Assembly (NCBI RefSeq): GCF_900103005.1
Contig: NZ_FMWL01000005.1
Location: 62,001 to 126,000, forward strand
Direction: 5' to 3'
Length of the DNA stretch: 64,000 bases
DNA from: Acidaminobacter hydrogenoformans DSM 2784
GTDB taxonomy: Bacteria; Bacillota; Clostridia; Peptostreptococcales; Acidaminobacteraceae
Part shown: in pieces, positions 52,389-60,854 of the stretch
How the letters are laid out: every line of letters begins with the position of its first letter
How positions within the stretch are numbered: the first letter of the stretch is position 1
The notes under the pieces: model-generated
The model's database searches: none
What the model saw: the letters and a program-made list of their open reading frames with translations, nothing else
Told to the model about the DNA's origin: nothing
Program-made: the position numbers and the translations under genes

Positions 52389-53672
52389 ATGGGAAAAACT
52401 GCAATAGTAAAGATCATGGAACGCGCAGCAAATAAATCCGTTCAAGTTGGAGAACGCGTATGGTGCAATATCGATTTAGCTTCAGCGAGAGATTTTGGTG
52501 GCGCAAATTGTGTTTTACAATTTGAAGAGGAAATGGGAATGGAAGCAAAAGTATGGGATCCGGACAAGGTCGCATTCACTTTTGATCTACAGGCGCCATC
52601 TCATTCGGAGAAAAATTCAAATAATCAGAAGATCATTCGAGAATTTGCTAAGAGACAAGGCATCAAGAATGTATTTGACATCAATTGCGGTATTGGCCAA
52701 CACGTCATGCTCGAAAAGGGTCTTGTTAAACCTGGCGATGTCATTCTGGGAACGGACAGTCACATGAACCTGCTCGGAGCAGTAGGCGCGTTTGCCACGG
52801 GCGTAGGGAACTCGGATATCGCAGCAGCCTATATCAATGGAGTAAACTGGTTTAGGGTTCCTGAAACCATGAAAATTGAAGTTGTTGGCAATTTTCAAAA
52901 GGGTGTTTGTATGCGAGATTTAATAACTCACATTGTTGGAGATCTGGGTGCCGGCGGCATGGATTTTCTCGCCGTTGAATTTACCGGAGAAACAATCGAA
53001 AGAGCCACTTTGGCAGAACGAATTACACTTTGCTCGATGGTAACTGAAATGAGCGGAAAAGTGCCTTTGATCATGCCGAGTGGCGAAGTCTTAGACTGGC
53101 TGGTGTCGAGAGCTGGAGATGAAGTCATCGAACGCGTCAATATGCTTTCTGCAGATTCGGATGCTGAATACTGTAAAGTGATTCGCTATAACGTCAGCGA
53201 ATTAGTGCCGATGGTATCCTGTCCGGACACACCTGATAATGTCAAGCCTGTAAATGAAGTTGCAGGGACCAAGATTGACCAGGTTCACATAGGGTCTTGT
53301 TCCAACGGAAGATTTGATGACATAAAGGAAGCGTTTGACGTTCTGATTGCAGGTGGTGGAAAGGTTGATCCAGGAGTGAGGACCATTATTACCCCGAGTA
53401 CCGCAGAAGTACAAATGCTCTGTGCTAAGCACGGGATGATTGAAAAATTCCTCGAAGCAGGCGTTGTTTTCACCAATCCAACATGCTCGCTTTGTACTGC
53501 AGAGCATTATGGGACATTGCCGTCAGGTGATATTGGCTGTTCAACGACGAATCGAAACTTCCTGGGTAAAGTCGGGAAGGGAAGCCATACTTATCTTATG
53601 AGTCCTATGACGGCAATGGCAACAGCTGTAAAAGGCAAAATTACAGATCCTAGAGATATTTTGGAGGGCTGA
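52389..53672 (+). CDS. Aconitase-family hydratase, large subunit (LeuC-like)
   Basis: 427 residues, start ATG after ATAGGAGGACAGC. The Fe-S hydro-lyase large subunit has cluster cysteines in GSCSNGRFDD and NPTCSLCTAEHYG, and the active-site segments LGTDSHMNLLGAVGAFATGVGN and DINCGIGQHVMLEKG. It belongs to the LeuC / homoaconitase large-subunit type (separate subunits, about 420 residues). Context with PrpF and citrate lyase argues against leucine synthesis. It more likely hydrates an aconitate- or mesaconate-like acid to citrate or citramalate. Confidence 0.93.
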   Translation: MGKTAIVKIMERAANKSVQVGERVWCNIDLASARDFGGANCVLQFEEEMGMEAKVWDPDKVAFTFDLQAPSHSEKNSNNQKIIREFAKRQGIKNVFDINCGIGQHVMLEKGLVKPGDVILGTDSHMNLLGAVGAFATGVGNSDIAAAYINGVNWFRVPETMKIEVVGNFQKGVCMRDLITHIVGDLGAGGMDFLAVEFTGETIERATLAERITLCSMVTEMSGKVPLIMPSGEVLDWLVSRAGDEVIERVNMLSADSDAEYCKVIRYNVSELVPMVSCPDTPDNVKPVNEVAGTKIDQVHIGSCSNGRFDDIKEAFDVLIAGGGKVDPGVRTIITPSTAEVQMLCAKHGMIEKFLEAGVVFTNPTCSLCTAEHYGTLPSGDIGCSTTNRNFLGKVGKGSHTYLMSPMTAMATAVKGKITDPRDILEG

Positions 53673-53675
53673 TTT

Positions 53676-54200
53676 ATGAGTGTTTTAAAAGGTAGAGCCT
53701 GGGTTTTTGGAGATGATGTAGATACAGACTTGATCTATCACAATAAGTATCTGGCTGAAACAGATCCAAATAAAATGCCGCAATATGCATTTGAATATTA
53801 TCCGGGCATGGAAAATTTCGCAAATGAAGTCAAACCAGGTGATTTTGTAGTAGCTGGAAAGAACTTTGGCTGTGGATCCAGCCGCGAGCATGCTGTATAT
53901 TGTCTGGAATATGCTGGAGTCCCGTGCGTGCTTGCTGAGACCTTTTCGAGAATTTATTATAGAAATGCTATCAATAACGGGTATCCGGTTCTTTTCGTCA
54001 AAGGCTTATCACAAGCAATTAAAGATAATAAAATCAATAATGGTGATCTGATTGAAGTGGATATTGAGAAAGGCCTTATAAAGGATATAACAAATGGACT
54101 TGAGTTATCTGGGGATGGTGTAGGCAATCTCGAAAAAGAAATCATGGATGCCGGTGGACTTTTTCAATATTTGAAAGCGAAAGCTGCTGAAGAGAAATAA
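53676..54200 (+). CDS. Aconitase-family hydratase, small subunit (LeuD-like)
   Basis: 174 residues, 3 nt after the large-subunit gene. The swivel-domain subunit has [25 protein letters not shown] and [18 protein letters not shown]. The flexible-loop motif that sorts substrates in this family is YLAE (residues 25-28), unlike the YLRT of homoaconitases or the YLVY/YLVM reported for hydrophobic substrates. Last gene of the island. Confidence 0.93.
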   Translation: MSVLKGRAWVFGDDVDTDLIYHNKYLAETDPNKMPQYAFEYYPGMENFANEVKPGDFVVAGKNFGCGSSREHAVYCLEYAGVPCVLAETFSRIYYRNAINNGYPVLFVKGLSQAIKDNKINNGDLIEVDIEKGLIKDITNGLELSGDGVGNLEKEIMDAGGLFQYLKAKAAEEK

Positions 54201-54310
54201 TGTAACAGAAATTAGGAATTCAACATCTTATTAAATGATGGATAACAGTAAAGGCGTGTCAATGAGGGATAGATTCACATTACATGACTCTGCCATACAC
54301 TTCTAAAGAG

Positions 54311-54350
54311 GTGTCAGACACCATTTCAGAATGAAATGGGTGTCTGACAC
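54311..54350. terminator. Large hairpin at the right edge of the island
   Basis: GTGTCAGACACCATTTC pairs with GAAATGGGTGTCTGACAC (one bulge), followed by TTTCTTT. The GGTGTCAGACACC core is itself a dyad, of a type found as dispersed repeats in other genomes, so it may be both terminator and repeat. Confidence 0.65.
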
Positions 54351-54376
54351 TTTCTTTCGTGCACCTCTTTCTTTTC

Positions 54377-55270
54377 TTAAAACGCCCCACGCATAACCTC
54401 AAGGAACGCCTCGGCGGCGGCGGTCAGGGGCAGGTGGCGGCTGTGGATGAGGCAGAGGTCCGTGGACGGGACGGCGATCTCCGTCGACAGTACCACCACG
54501 GATTCAGGTGCGTTTTGCAGGGCCATCTTTGGTACAAAGCCTATGCCCACGCCGCTGGCGATCATGTCCACAATGAGGTCCACACTGCCAAACTCGAACT
54601 CCGGCTCAAGGTGGAGCTGGTGTCGCGCTAAAAAATCCTCCAGCAGGCGACGGGTGGTGGAGTTTTTTTCTAAAGTTACCAGCGGGTGCATTGCGAGCTC
54701 GGATAAGCTGAGTGCTCGACGCAGCAGCTTATGGGCCTTCGCGTAGTCTGTCGACGTGATCCAAACATTCTCCTCCGAGGCCAGCCTAAGATAGACCAAA
54801 TCCTTATCCTCCAAAGACCCTGTATGATTGACGAGGGCTAAATCCAGCGCGCCCTCTTTAACTCTGGCCTTCGACACCGGCGACGGCCGGTTCTGAATGG
54901 ACAGTCTTATATTTGGATACTTTTGGTGAAAATCCTGGAGCGGTCCCATCAGGACATACCTTGACAGCGTATCGCTGGCCCCGAGCTGCAGGTGGCCCCG
55001 GTCAAGCCCCTGGAGCCTTAAAAGCTCCTTTTCTCCCTTTTCTATGCTCTTGATGGCCTGGCTGACAAAGTCGAAAAGGGTCTCGCCGGCAGAAGTCAGT
55101 GAAACGGTGCGGCCTTTTCTATAAAACAGGGGCATGCCTAAAGCCGTCTCCAGCTGTCGAATCGACTGGCTCACCGAGGACTGAGTGACGAAGAGGACCT
55201 CCGAGGCCCGGGTGAAGCTCTCGTGGAGGGCCGCGTGGTAGAAGACATTATAAAGATCCATGGAGTTCAT
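54377..55270 (-). CDS. LysR-family transcriptional regulator
   Basis: 297 residues, start at 55270 after TAAGGAGCGC. Classic N-terminal helix-turn-helix (FYHAALHESFTRASEVLFVTQ, SSVSQSIRQLETALGMPLFYR) and a C-terminal substrate-binding domain (about 90-295). Divergent from purL across a 163-nt AT-rich spacer, so it may control purL or itself. Its base composition is like the rest of the chromosome, not the island, so it is not an obvious island regulator. Effector unknown. Confidence 0.93.
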   Translation of the reverse strand: MNSMDLYNVFYHAALHESFTRASEVLFVTQSSVSQSIRQLETALGMPLFYRKGRTVSLTSAGETLFDFVSQAIKSIEKGEKELLRLQGLDRGHLQLGASDTLSRYVLMGPLQDFHQKYPNIRLSIQNRPSPVSKARVKEGALDLALVNHTGSLEDKDLVYLRLASEENVWITSTDYAKAHKLLRRALSLSELAMHPLVTLEKNSTTRRLLEDFLARHQLHLEPEFEFGSVDLIVDMIASGVGIGFVPKMALQNAPESVVVLSTEIAVPSTDLCLIHSRHLPLTAAAEAFLEVMRGAF

Positions 55271-55291
55271 ACATTAGCGCTCCTTATGCTT

Positions 55292-55320
55292 TTGATTAAT
55301 ATAATTAATTATTATTATAG
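55292..55320 (+). promoter_or_regulatory. Promoter candidate upstream of purL
   Basis: TTGATT (55292-55297), 17-nt spacer, TTATAG (55315-55320). The sequence is so AT-rich that other choices exist. No purine riboswitch was recognised. Confidence 0.4.
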
Positions 55321-55433
55321 TACATCTGATGATACAATCAAGGTGGACTGAGAAGAAACATTGGGGTATTAATGAGAAAATAGATAAGCTCCGGCGGGTG
55401 TCGGGACTACACACATAAAAGAGGAGGCAAATC

Positions 55434-58400
55434 ATGCAAGGTGTAAGAAAGTTCGTCCGAAAAATCGAGGCGCTGGACGTGGAGAGCGCCGGGCTCACCA
55501 GTCAGATCAGGGACTTCTTGAAGATTGGCGCGGTGACTAAGGCTGAGGTTTACAACGGCTACGACATCTTTGGGCTGGAGGCTTCCGAGGTGGCTCAGGC
55601 GGTGCAGCATGTCTTCGCTGAGCCCAACGTGGACCTGGTGAGTGACGTCTGGACGCCGGTTCAGGGCGAAACGGCCTTTGCCTACAGATTGTTGCCTGGC
55701 CAGTACGACCAGCGCTCGGATTCCGCGGTGCAGCTACTGACCATTCTGAAGCTGGGAAAGGACCCTCACGTGGTATCCTTTAAAGCGGTGCGGCTGACCA
55801 GTGAGCGGGCGCTGACGGCTGAAGAGGTCGAGGGTATCAAGCGTTTCCTGATCAACCCGGTGGAGGCCATGGAGATATCGCTTTACGAGCTTTGTCCGGC
55901 AGAGGTGGTTCAGCCGGAGGCGCCGCCAGTGGAGGTGCTGCATGGCTTCAGGGAACTGTCAGAGGAAGCGCTGGAAGGTTTCCTGGCGGGCCACGGTCTG
56001 GCCATGTCGAGAGAGGACCTGACCATGGTTCAGGATTATTTCAAGACTACTGCCGGTCGGGATCCAAAGATGACAGAGCTCAAGGTGCTGGACACCTATT
56101 GGTCCGATCACTGCCGTCACACAACATTCATGACTGAGCTGAAAGACATTGACTTCTCAGAGGCAACCTATGGACCGCTTCGTGAGGCGTATGAAAAGTA
56201 TGGACAAAAGCGTGCGGACATTGCGACCTCAAAGCCGGAGACCCTCATGGACCTGGCGACCATTCAAGCCCGCTGGCTCCGTAAGCAGGGCGGCCTGGCG
56301 GACGTGGAGGTTTCGGATGAGATCAACGCGGCGACGTTTATGGTGGACGCAGCCTTTGAAAACGGCGAGACCAAGCCTTACTTAGTGATGTTTAAGAACG
56401 AGACCCACAACCACCCTACGGAGATTGAGCCTTTTGGCGGCGCGGCCACGTGTCTTGGCGGGGCGATCCGAGATCCGCTTTCAGGGCGGAGCTACGTCTA
56501 TCAGGGCATGCGCATCACCGGCTCTGGAGATCCAACAGAAAGTCTCGAAAAAACACTGCCTGGAAAGCTGCCTCAAAGGGTCATCACCCGGGGCGCGGCG
56601 AAGGGCTTTTCTTCCTATGGCAACCAGATTGGCCTGCCTGCGGGCTATATTCGCGAGTACTATAATGAAGGCTTCAAGGCAAAGCGCATGGAAGTGGGCG
56701 CAGTTATTGGCGCGGCGCCGGCGGAAAACGTCAAGCGGCTGAAGCCGAAGCTTGGGGACAGGGTCCTCCTGATAGGCGGCAAGACGGGCATTGACGGTAT
56801 TGGCGGGGCCACGGGCTCTTCCAAGGAGCATGACGAGTCCAGTCTCGCAACCTGCGCGTCTGAGGTTCAGCGCGGCAACGCGCCGGAGGAGCGCAAGCTG
56901 CAGCGTCTCTTCAGAAGACCTGAATTCGCGAAGCGCATCAAGAAATCCAACGACTTTGGCGCCGGCGGCGTTTCTGTCGCGGTGGGTGAACTGGCGGACA
57001 GCCTGGATATCCAGCTGGACGCTATTAAGACGAAGTACCCAGGCCTTGGGGCTATTGAGCTGGCGATTTCTGAATCCCAGGAGCGCATGGCGGTGGTCGT
57101 GGACCGCTGTGATGTGGAGCGGGTCATTGCCCTGGCGGCGTCGGAGAACCTGGACGCTTATGAGATTGCTCAGGTGACGGATTCCGGAAAGCTCAGGATG
57201 TTCCTGAAGGGTGAAGTGGTCCTTGAGCTTGGCCGGGAGTTCATAGATTCCAGTGGTGCCAGCAGGAGCCAGGTCGTCAAGGTGACCGAAGTGCCGGTTG
57301 CCGGTTCTGGGGCTGATGCTGGTGCGGCGGTTGAGGCGGCTCAGGCTGAGGCGGTTTTGACGGCGACAGTGTCAGATCTGAACAGCGCGTCACAAATTGG
57401 ACTAATTGAGAATTTTGACAATACGGTGGGGGCTTATTCAATTCTTATGCCGTTTGGCGGTGTGCGACAGATGTCGCCGTCTATGTCTATGGTGGCTAAG
57501 TTACCATCGGCAGAAGGGACGTCTTTGACGGGGACCGTGATGAGCGCAGGTTACGCGCTGAAGGCTCTGGAGCAGGATCCATTCGTGGGCGGCGCCATGT
57601 CCGTGGCGGAGGCCGTGGCCAAGGCGGTGCTGACAGGGGCGAACCTGGAGCGGATCCACCTGTCCTGTCAGGAATATTTCGAGCGGCTGGGGACTGACCC
57701 GCTCAAATGGCAGAAGCCATTCAAGGCGCTGCTTGGGGCGCTGCACGCCATGGACGCCTTTGGCCTTGGGGCCATAGGCGGCAAGGACTCCATGTCCGGG
57801 ACGTTCAAGGATCTTAACGTGCCGCCAACGCTGATCGCGTTTGCCGCGGCGCCGGTAGATCTTAAAAATGTGGTTTCAACGGACTTTAAAGCGGAGGGCA
57901 GCACAGTTTACCTGGCGGATGTGGCCAGGGACGCGGCGGGACTTCCTGATCTCACGGCTTATGCGGCGAGGCTCAAAGAGGCCCAGACGCTGATTGGGCA
58001 CGGCGCGGTGCTGTCGTCCTATGTCGTGGAAGAAGGCGGCGTGCTGGAAAGCTTGTTCAAGATGGGTGTTGGCAATGGTATAGGCGTGAAGCTTTCCGGG
58101 GATGTCATTCCGGCGGCGGGCTTTGGCGCCTTGATGCTGGAGATCGACATAGCCAGCACGGATGCGGTGCCGGCGGACTGGGTGATGCTGGGCGAGACTC
58201 AAAGAGCCTATAGCATTGACGCTCAGGGGGCTGGCGTGGATCTGAAGAAAGTTGAAGAGGCTTGGCTTGAGCCGCTTGATAGTGTGTTTCCTCGGTGCAG
58301 GCCTTATGCGGATGCGCCGCTTGCAGCGAAAGAGCCTTCTGTGGATAAGAAGAAGGAGAAGCGGGATGTGGTGTTTGGGGAAGGGAGACCATCGGCAAAT

Positions 58401-59189
58401 ATCCTGAGGGGTGTGAAGCCTCGCGTGTTCATCCCGGCGTTCCCGGGGACGAACTGTGAGATCGACACGGCCCGGGCCTTTGAGCGCGCAGGGGCGGAGG
58501 CGGAAGTGATCGTCTTCAGAAACCGCAGCCTGGCGGACGTGGAGCTGTCGATCGAAGCCTATGAGATGGCAATCAGCCGGGCGCAGATGATCGCGCTGCC
58601 GGGGGGCTTCAGCGCAGGGGACGAGCCGGATGGGTCCGGGAAGTTCATCAGCTCGGTATTTAAGAATGCACGGATCAGCGAGGCGACCATGAAACTGCTG
58701 AAGCAGCGGGATGGTCTGATGATAGGGATATGCAACGGTTTCCAGGCGCTGATCAAGCTGGGGCTTCTGCCTTATGGGGAGATCCGGGATCTGGGGCCTG
58801 AGGATCCAACACTGACGTACAACGCGTGCTGCAAGCACATTTCGAAGATGGTGCAGATCGAGGTTGTGTCGAAGATGTCGCCATGGCTGGCGCGGGCATC
58901 TGAAGGCGTGCGGTACAGTGTGCCGGTGTCGCATGGCGAGGGCAGGTTCTTTGCCAGCGAGGCGCAGTATGAGGCGCTGCTCGCGGCGGGCCAGGTGGCG
59001 ACGGTGTATTCCAGGGGTCACAACCTCAACGGGTCGGCCTTTGGGGTCGAGGGCCTGGTGAGTCCGGATGGACGGGTTTTAGGGAAGATGGGTCATGCGG
59101 AGCGCATGACGTCTCATACCTACCTGAATGTGCCGGGGCAGTATGACATGGAGATTTTTGAGGCTGGCGTGGATTATTTTAATAAGTAG
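55434..59189 (+). CDS. purL: Phosphoribosylformylglycinamidine synthase, single chain
   Basis: 1251 residues, start ATG after AAGAGGAGGCAAATC. Makes FGAM from FGAR, ATP and glutamine in purine synthesis. Layout: PurS-like domain (about 1-150), linker, two synthetase halves (TYWSDHCRHTTF, FKNETHNHPTEIEPFGGAATC, GAGGVSVAVGELAD, GAIGGKDSMSGTF) and a C-terminal glutaminase (FIPAFPGTNCEIDTA, IALPGGFSAGDE, GICNGFQALIKLG with the catalytic Cys). It fits the clostridial-type single-chain PurL of about 1240 residues. A copy of repeat A (58387) encodes part of the linker before the glutaminase. Confidence 0.96.
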   Translation: MQGVRKFVRKIEALDVESAGLTSQIRDFLKIGAVTKAEVYNGYDIFGLEASEVAQAVQHVFAEPNVDLVSDVWTPVQGETAFAYRLLPGQYDQRSDSAVQLLTILKLGKDPHVVSFKAVRLTSERALTAEEVEGIKRFLINPVEAMEISLYELCPAEVVQPEAPPVEVLHGFRELSEEALEGFLAGHGLAMSREDLTMVQDYFKTTAGRDPKMTELKVLDTYWSDHCRHTTFMTELKDIDFSEATYGPLREAYEKYGQKRADIATSKPETLMDLATIQARWLRKQGGLADVEVSDEINAATFMVDAAFENGETKPYLVMFKNETHNHPTEIEPFGGAATCLGGAIRDPLSGRSYVYQGMRITGSGDPTESLEKTLPGKLPQRVITRGAAKGFSSYGNQIGLPAGYIREYYNEGFKAKRMEVGAVIGAAPAENVKRLKPKLGDRVLLIGGKTGIDGIGGATGSSKEHDESSLATCASEVQRGNAPEERKLQRLFRRPEFAKRIKKSNDFGAGGVSVAVGELADSLDIQLDAIKTKYPGLGAIELAISESQERMAVVVDRCDVERVIALAASENLDAYEIAQVTDSGKLRMFLKGEVVLELGREFIDSSGASRSQVVKVTEVPVAGSGADAGAAVEAAQAEAVLTATVSDLNSASQIGLIENFDNTVGAYSILMPFGGVRQMSPSMSMVAKLPSAEGTSLTGTVMSAGYALKALEQDPFVGGAMSVAEAVAKAVLTGANLERIHLSCQEYFERLGTDPLKWQKPFKALLGALHAMDAFGLGAIGGKDSMSGTFKDLNVPPTLIAFAAAPVDLKNVVSTDFKAEGSTVYLADVARDAAGLPDLTAYAARLKEAQTLIGHGAVLSSYVVEEGGVLESLFKMGVGNGIGVKLSGDVIPAAGFGALMLEIDIASTDAVPADWVMLGETQRAYSIDAQGAGVDLKKVEEAWLEPLDSVFPRCRPYADAPLAAKEPSVDKKKEKRDVVFGEGRPSANILRGVKPRVFIPAFPGTNCEIDTARAFERAGAEAEVIVFRNRSLADVELSIEAYEMAISRAQMIALPGGFSAGDEPDGSGKFISSVFKNARISEATMKLLKQRDGLMIGICNGFQALIKLGLLPYGEIRDLGPEDPTLTYNACCKHISKMVQIEVVSKMSPWLARASEGVRYSVPVSHGEGRFFASEAQYEALLAAGQVATVYSRGHNLNGSAFGVEGLVSPDGRVLGKMGHAERMTSHTYLNVPGQYDMEIFEAGVDYFNK
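58387..58396. repeat. Repeat A copy inside purL
   Basis: GACCATCGGC at the junction between synthetase and glutaminase domains, a weakly conserved linker. Confidence 0.7.
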
Positions 59190-59305
59190 GCTGGTCGGGC
59201 AGGCGCTTATGATAGGTGTTTTTGGAAGGTGCTTATGCCTGGGACTGATGTCTGGGACTTTCGTGCAAATGTAATACAGTGAAGTTTCAAATTGGCGTTT
59301 CGGTC

Positions 59306-59334
59306 TTGATATGACGTCTGTTGTAGGGTAGAAT
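59306..59334 (+). promoter_or_regulatory. purE promoter
   Basis: TTGATA (59306-59311), 17-nt spacer, TAGAAT (59329-59334). Start expected near 59341. Confidence 0.6.
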
Positions 59335-59340
59335 AGTGTT

Positions 59341-59385
59341 AAATTAAGAACGATAGTGTTGTCTAAACAATAAAATGTTCGTGTT
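59341..59385. promoter_or_regulatory. PurBox-like inverted pair upstream of purE
   Basis: ATTAAGAACGAT (forward) and AATGTTCGTGTTTT (reverse, read AAAACACGAACATT) resemble the two inverted PurBoxes (core CGAAC) bound by Bacillus PurR. The match is imperfect and the spacing a few nt long. Confidence 0.35.
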
Positions 59386-59400
59386 TTGGGAGGGTATCTA

Positions 59401-59889
59401 ATGAAAGTTGCAATTATCATGGGCAGCAAGTCAGATCTGGAAGTGGTGTCAAAAGCGGCGGAGGCCCTTGAACAGTTTGGGATTGAGGCGGAAATGAGAG
59501 TCATGTCGGCCCATCGCACTCCGAATGAAGTCATGAGCTTTGTTGCAAAGGCTGAGGAAAATGGCTTTGAGGCGGTGATTGCCGCGGCTGGAAAGGCGGC
59601 GCATTTGCCTGGCGTCATTGCGGCGTTCACCGTGCTTCCGGTCATTGGTCTTCCAATCAAGAGCAGCTTTATGGATGGCTTTGATTCGCTGCTGTCTATA
59701 GTACAGATGCCTTCCGGCATTCCTGTGGCCACAGTTGCGGTGAATGGCGGCGACAACGCGGGCATTCTCGCGGCGCAGATCCTCAGCGTGAAGTATCCGG
59801 AGGTGCGCGAGCGCTTGAAGGCGTTCCGTGAAAAGATGCGCCAGGATGTCGTGGCGGCGGACGCGTCGATTCAGAATCTGCGCAAGTAG
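59401..59889 (+). CDS. purE: N5-carboxyaminoimidazole ribonucleotide mutase
   Basis: 162 residues from the ATG at 59401 after GGGAGGGTATCTA. Class I PurE moves the carboxyl group from N5-CAIR to C4 to give CAIR. Motifs: IIMGSKSDLEV, MSAHRTPNEV, IAAAGKAAHLPGV and PSGIPVATVAVNG. Length is normal. The gap to purC holds a repeat B hairpin. purK is not adjacent. Confidence 0.97.
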   Translation: MKVAIIMGSKSDLEVVSKAAEALEQFGIEAEMRVMSAHRTPNEVMSFVAKAEENGFEAVIAAAGKAAHLPGVIAAFTVLPVIGLPIKSSFMDGFDSLLSIVQMPSGIPVATVAVNGGDNAGILAAQILSVKYPEVRERLKAFREKMRQDVVAADASIQNLRK

Positions 59890-59983
59890 GGTTAAAGAGC
59901 AGGAAATAACGAACATTGTAAATAATTTCTAAGACCTTCGTCTGGATGGAAGGCTGCAGGGGCGAGGCGTGGGATGGCTGACA

Positions 59984-60043
59984 GGTGGGGACAGGGACGG
60001 ACCACCATGTCAGGGACATAGTGGTCCGTCCCTGTCCCCCACC
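59984..60043. repeat. Repeat B hairpin between purE and purC
   Basis: GGTGGGGACAGGGACGGACCAC pairs with 60021-60043 (one extra C in the right arm) around a 15-nt loop. Followed by AAAAAATC, so no T-tract in the plus direction. Confidence 0.85.
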
Positions 60044-60086
60044 AAAAAATCGAGAAAGTATCACTATTTGAGGAGGATATAGTTCA

Positions 60087-60791
60087 ATGGAAAAGCGTGA
60101 AATGCTCTACGAGGGCAAGGCAAAGCGTGTTTATAAGACGGATGACGAGAAGCTCTTCGTTATTGAGTTTAAGGATGACGCTACGGCGTTTGACGGCAAG
60201 AAAAAGGGCACGATCCATGATAAAGGCATTCTGAACAACAAGATCAGCGAAGGCCTCTACACCATGCTGGAAGCGCAGGGCATCCCAACGCACTTCGTGA
60301 AGCGCCTCAGCGACCGGGACGTCCTCGTCAAGGCCGTGAAGATCATGCCGCTGGAAGTGCTGGTCAGAAATATTGCGGCGGGCTCGCTGACAAAGCGCCT
60401 TGGGATTCCTGAGGGCAAGCAGCTGCCATTCACCATCCTGGAATTTTGCCTTAAGGATGATTCACTTGGAGACCCACAGATCAACGAAGACCACATTCGC
60501 GCCATGGAGCTGGCTACGGATGAGCAGGTCGCGGAGATTAAAAAATATGCCCTCAAAATCAACGAGCTTCTCAGCGCCTTCTTCAAGGCCAGAGGCATTA
60601 CCCTCGTCGATTTCAAGCTCGAGTTTGGCCTCTATGGCGATCAGGTCATCCTGGCGGATGAAATTTCTCCGGACACTTGCCGCCTTTGGGACGCGGCAAC
60701 AGGCGAAAAACTGGATAAGGACCGTTTCAGACGGGATCTCGGAAACGTTGAAGAGGCGTATCAGGAGATTTTCAATCGACTCGACAAATAG
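60087..60791 (+). CDS. purC: SAICAR synthetase
   Basis: 234 residues from the ATG at 60087, which follows TTGAGGAGGATATAG. Joins aspartate to CAIR with ATP. Starts YEGKAKRVYKTDD, followed by FKDDATAFDGKKKG, LVRNIAAGSLTKRLG and DEISPDTCRLWD, all typical of the bacterial enzyme. Length is normal. Next gene purM is 63 nt downstream. purF, often between purC and purM, is absent here. Confidence 0.97.
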   Translation: MEKREMLYEGKAKRVYKTDDEKLFVIEFKDDATAFDGKKKGTIHDKGILNNKISEGLYTMLEAQGIPTHFVKRLSDRDVLVKAVKIMPLEVLVRNIAAGSLTKRLGIPEGKQLPFTILEFCLKDDSLGDPQINEDHIRAMELATDEQVAEIKKYALKINELLSAFFKARGITLVDFKLEFGLYGDQVILADEISPDTCRLWDAATGEKLDKDRFRRDLGNVEEAYQEIFNRLDK

Positions 60792-60854
60792 TGCACGGCA
60801 GAATACACATTAGATCACTGGAAACCAGATCCAACAACGATAAGGAGGCGCGCC

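Noticed and set aside
52389..54200. Leucine biosynthesis isopropylmalate isomerase (leuCD)
   Set aside because: No leuA or leuB nearby. The pair is embedded with citrate lyase, PrpF and a tricarboxylate transporter, and the small-subunit loop motif is atypical.
55271..55433. Purine riboswitch upstream of purL
   Set aside because: The conserved junction sequences of the guanine/adenine aptamer were not found. The spacer is simple AT-rich DNA.
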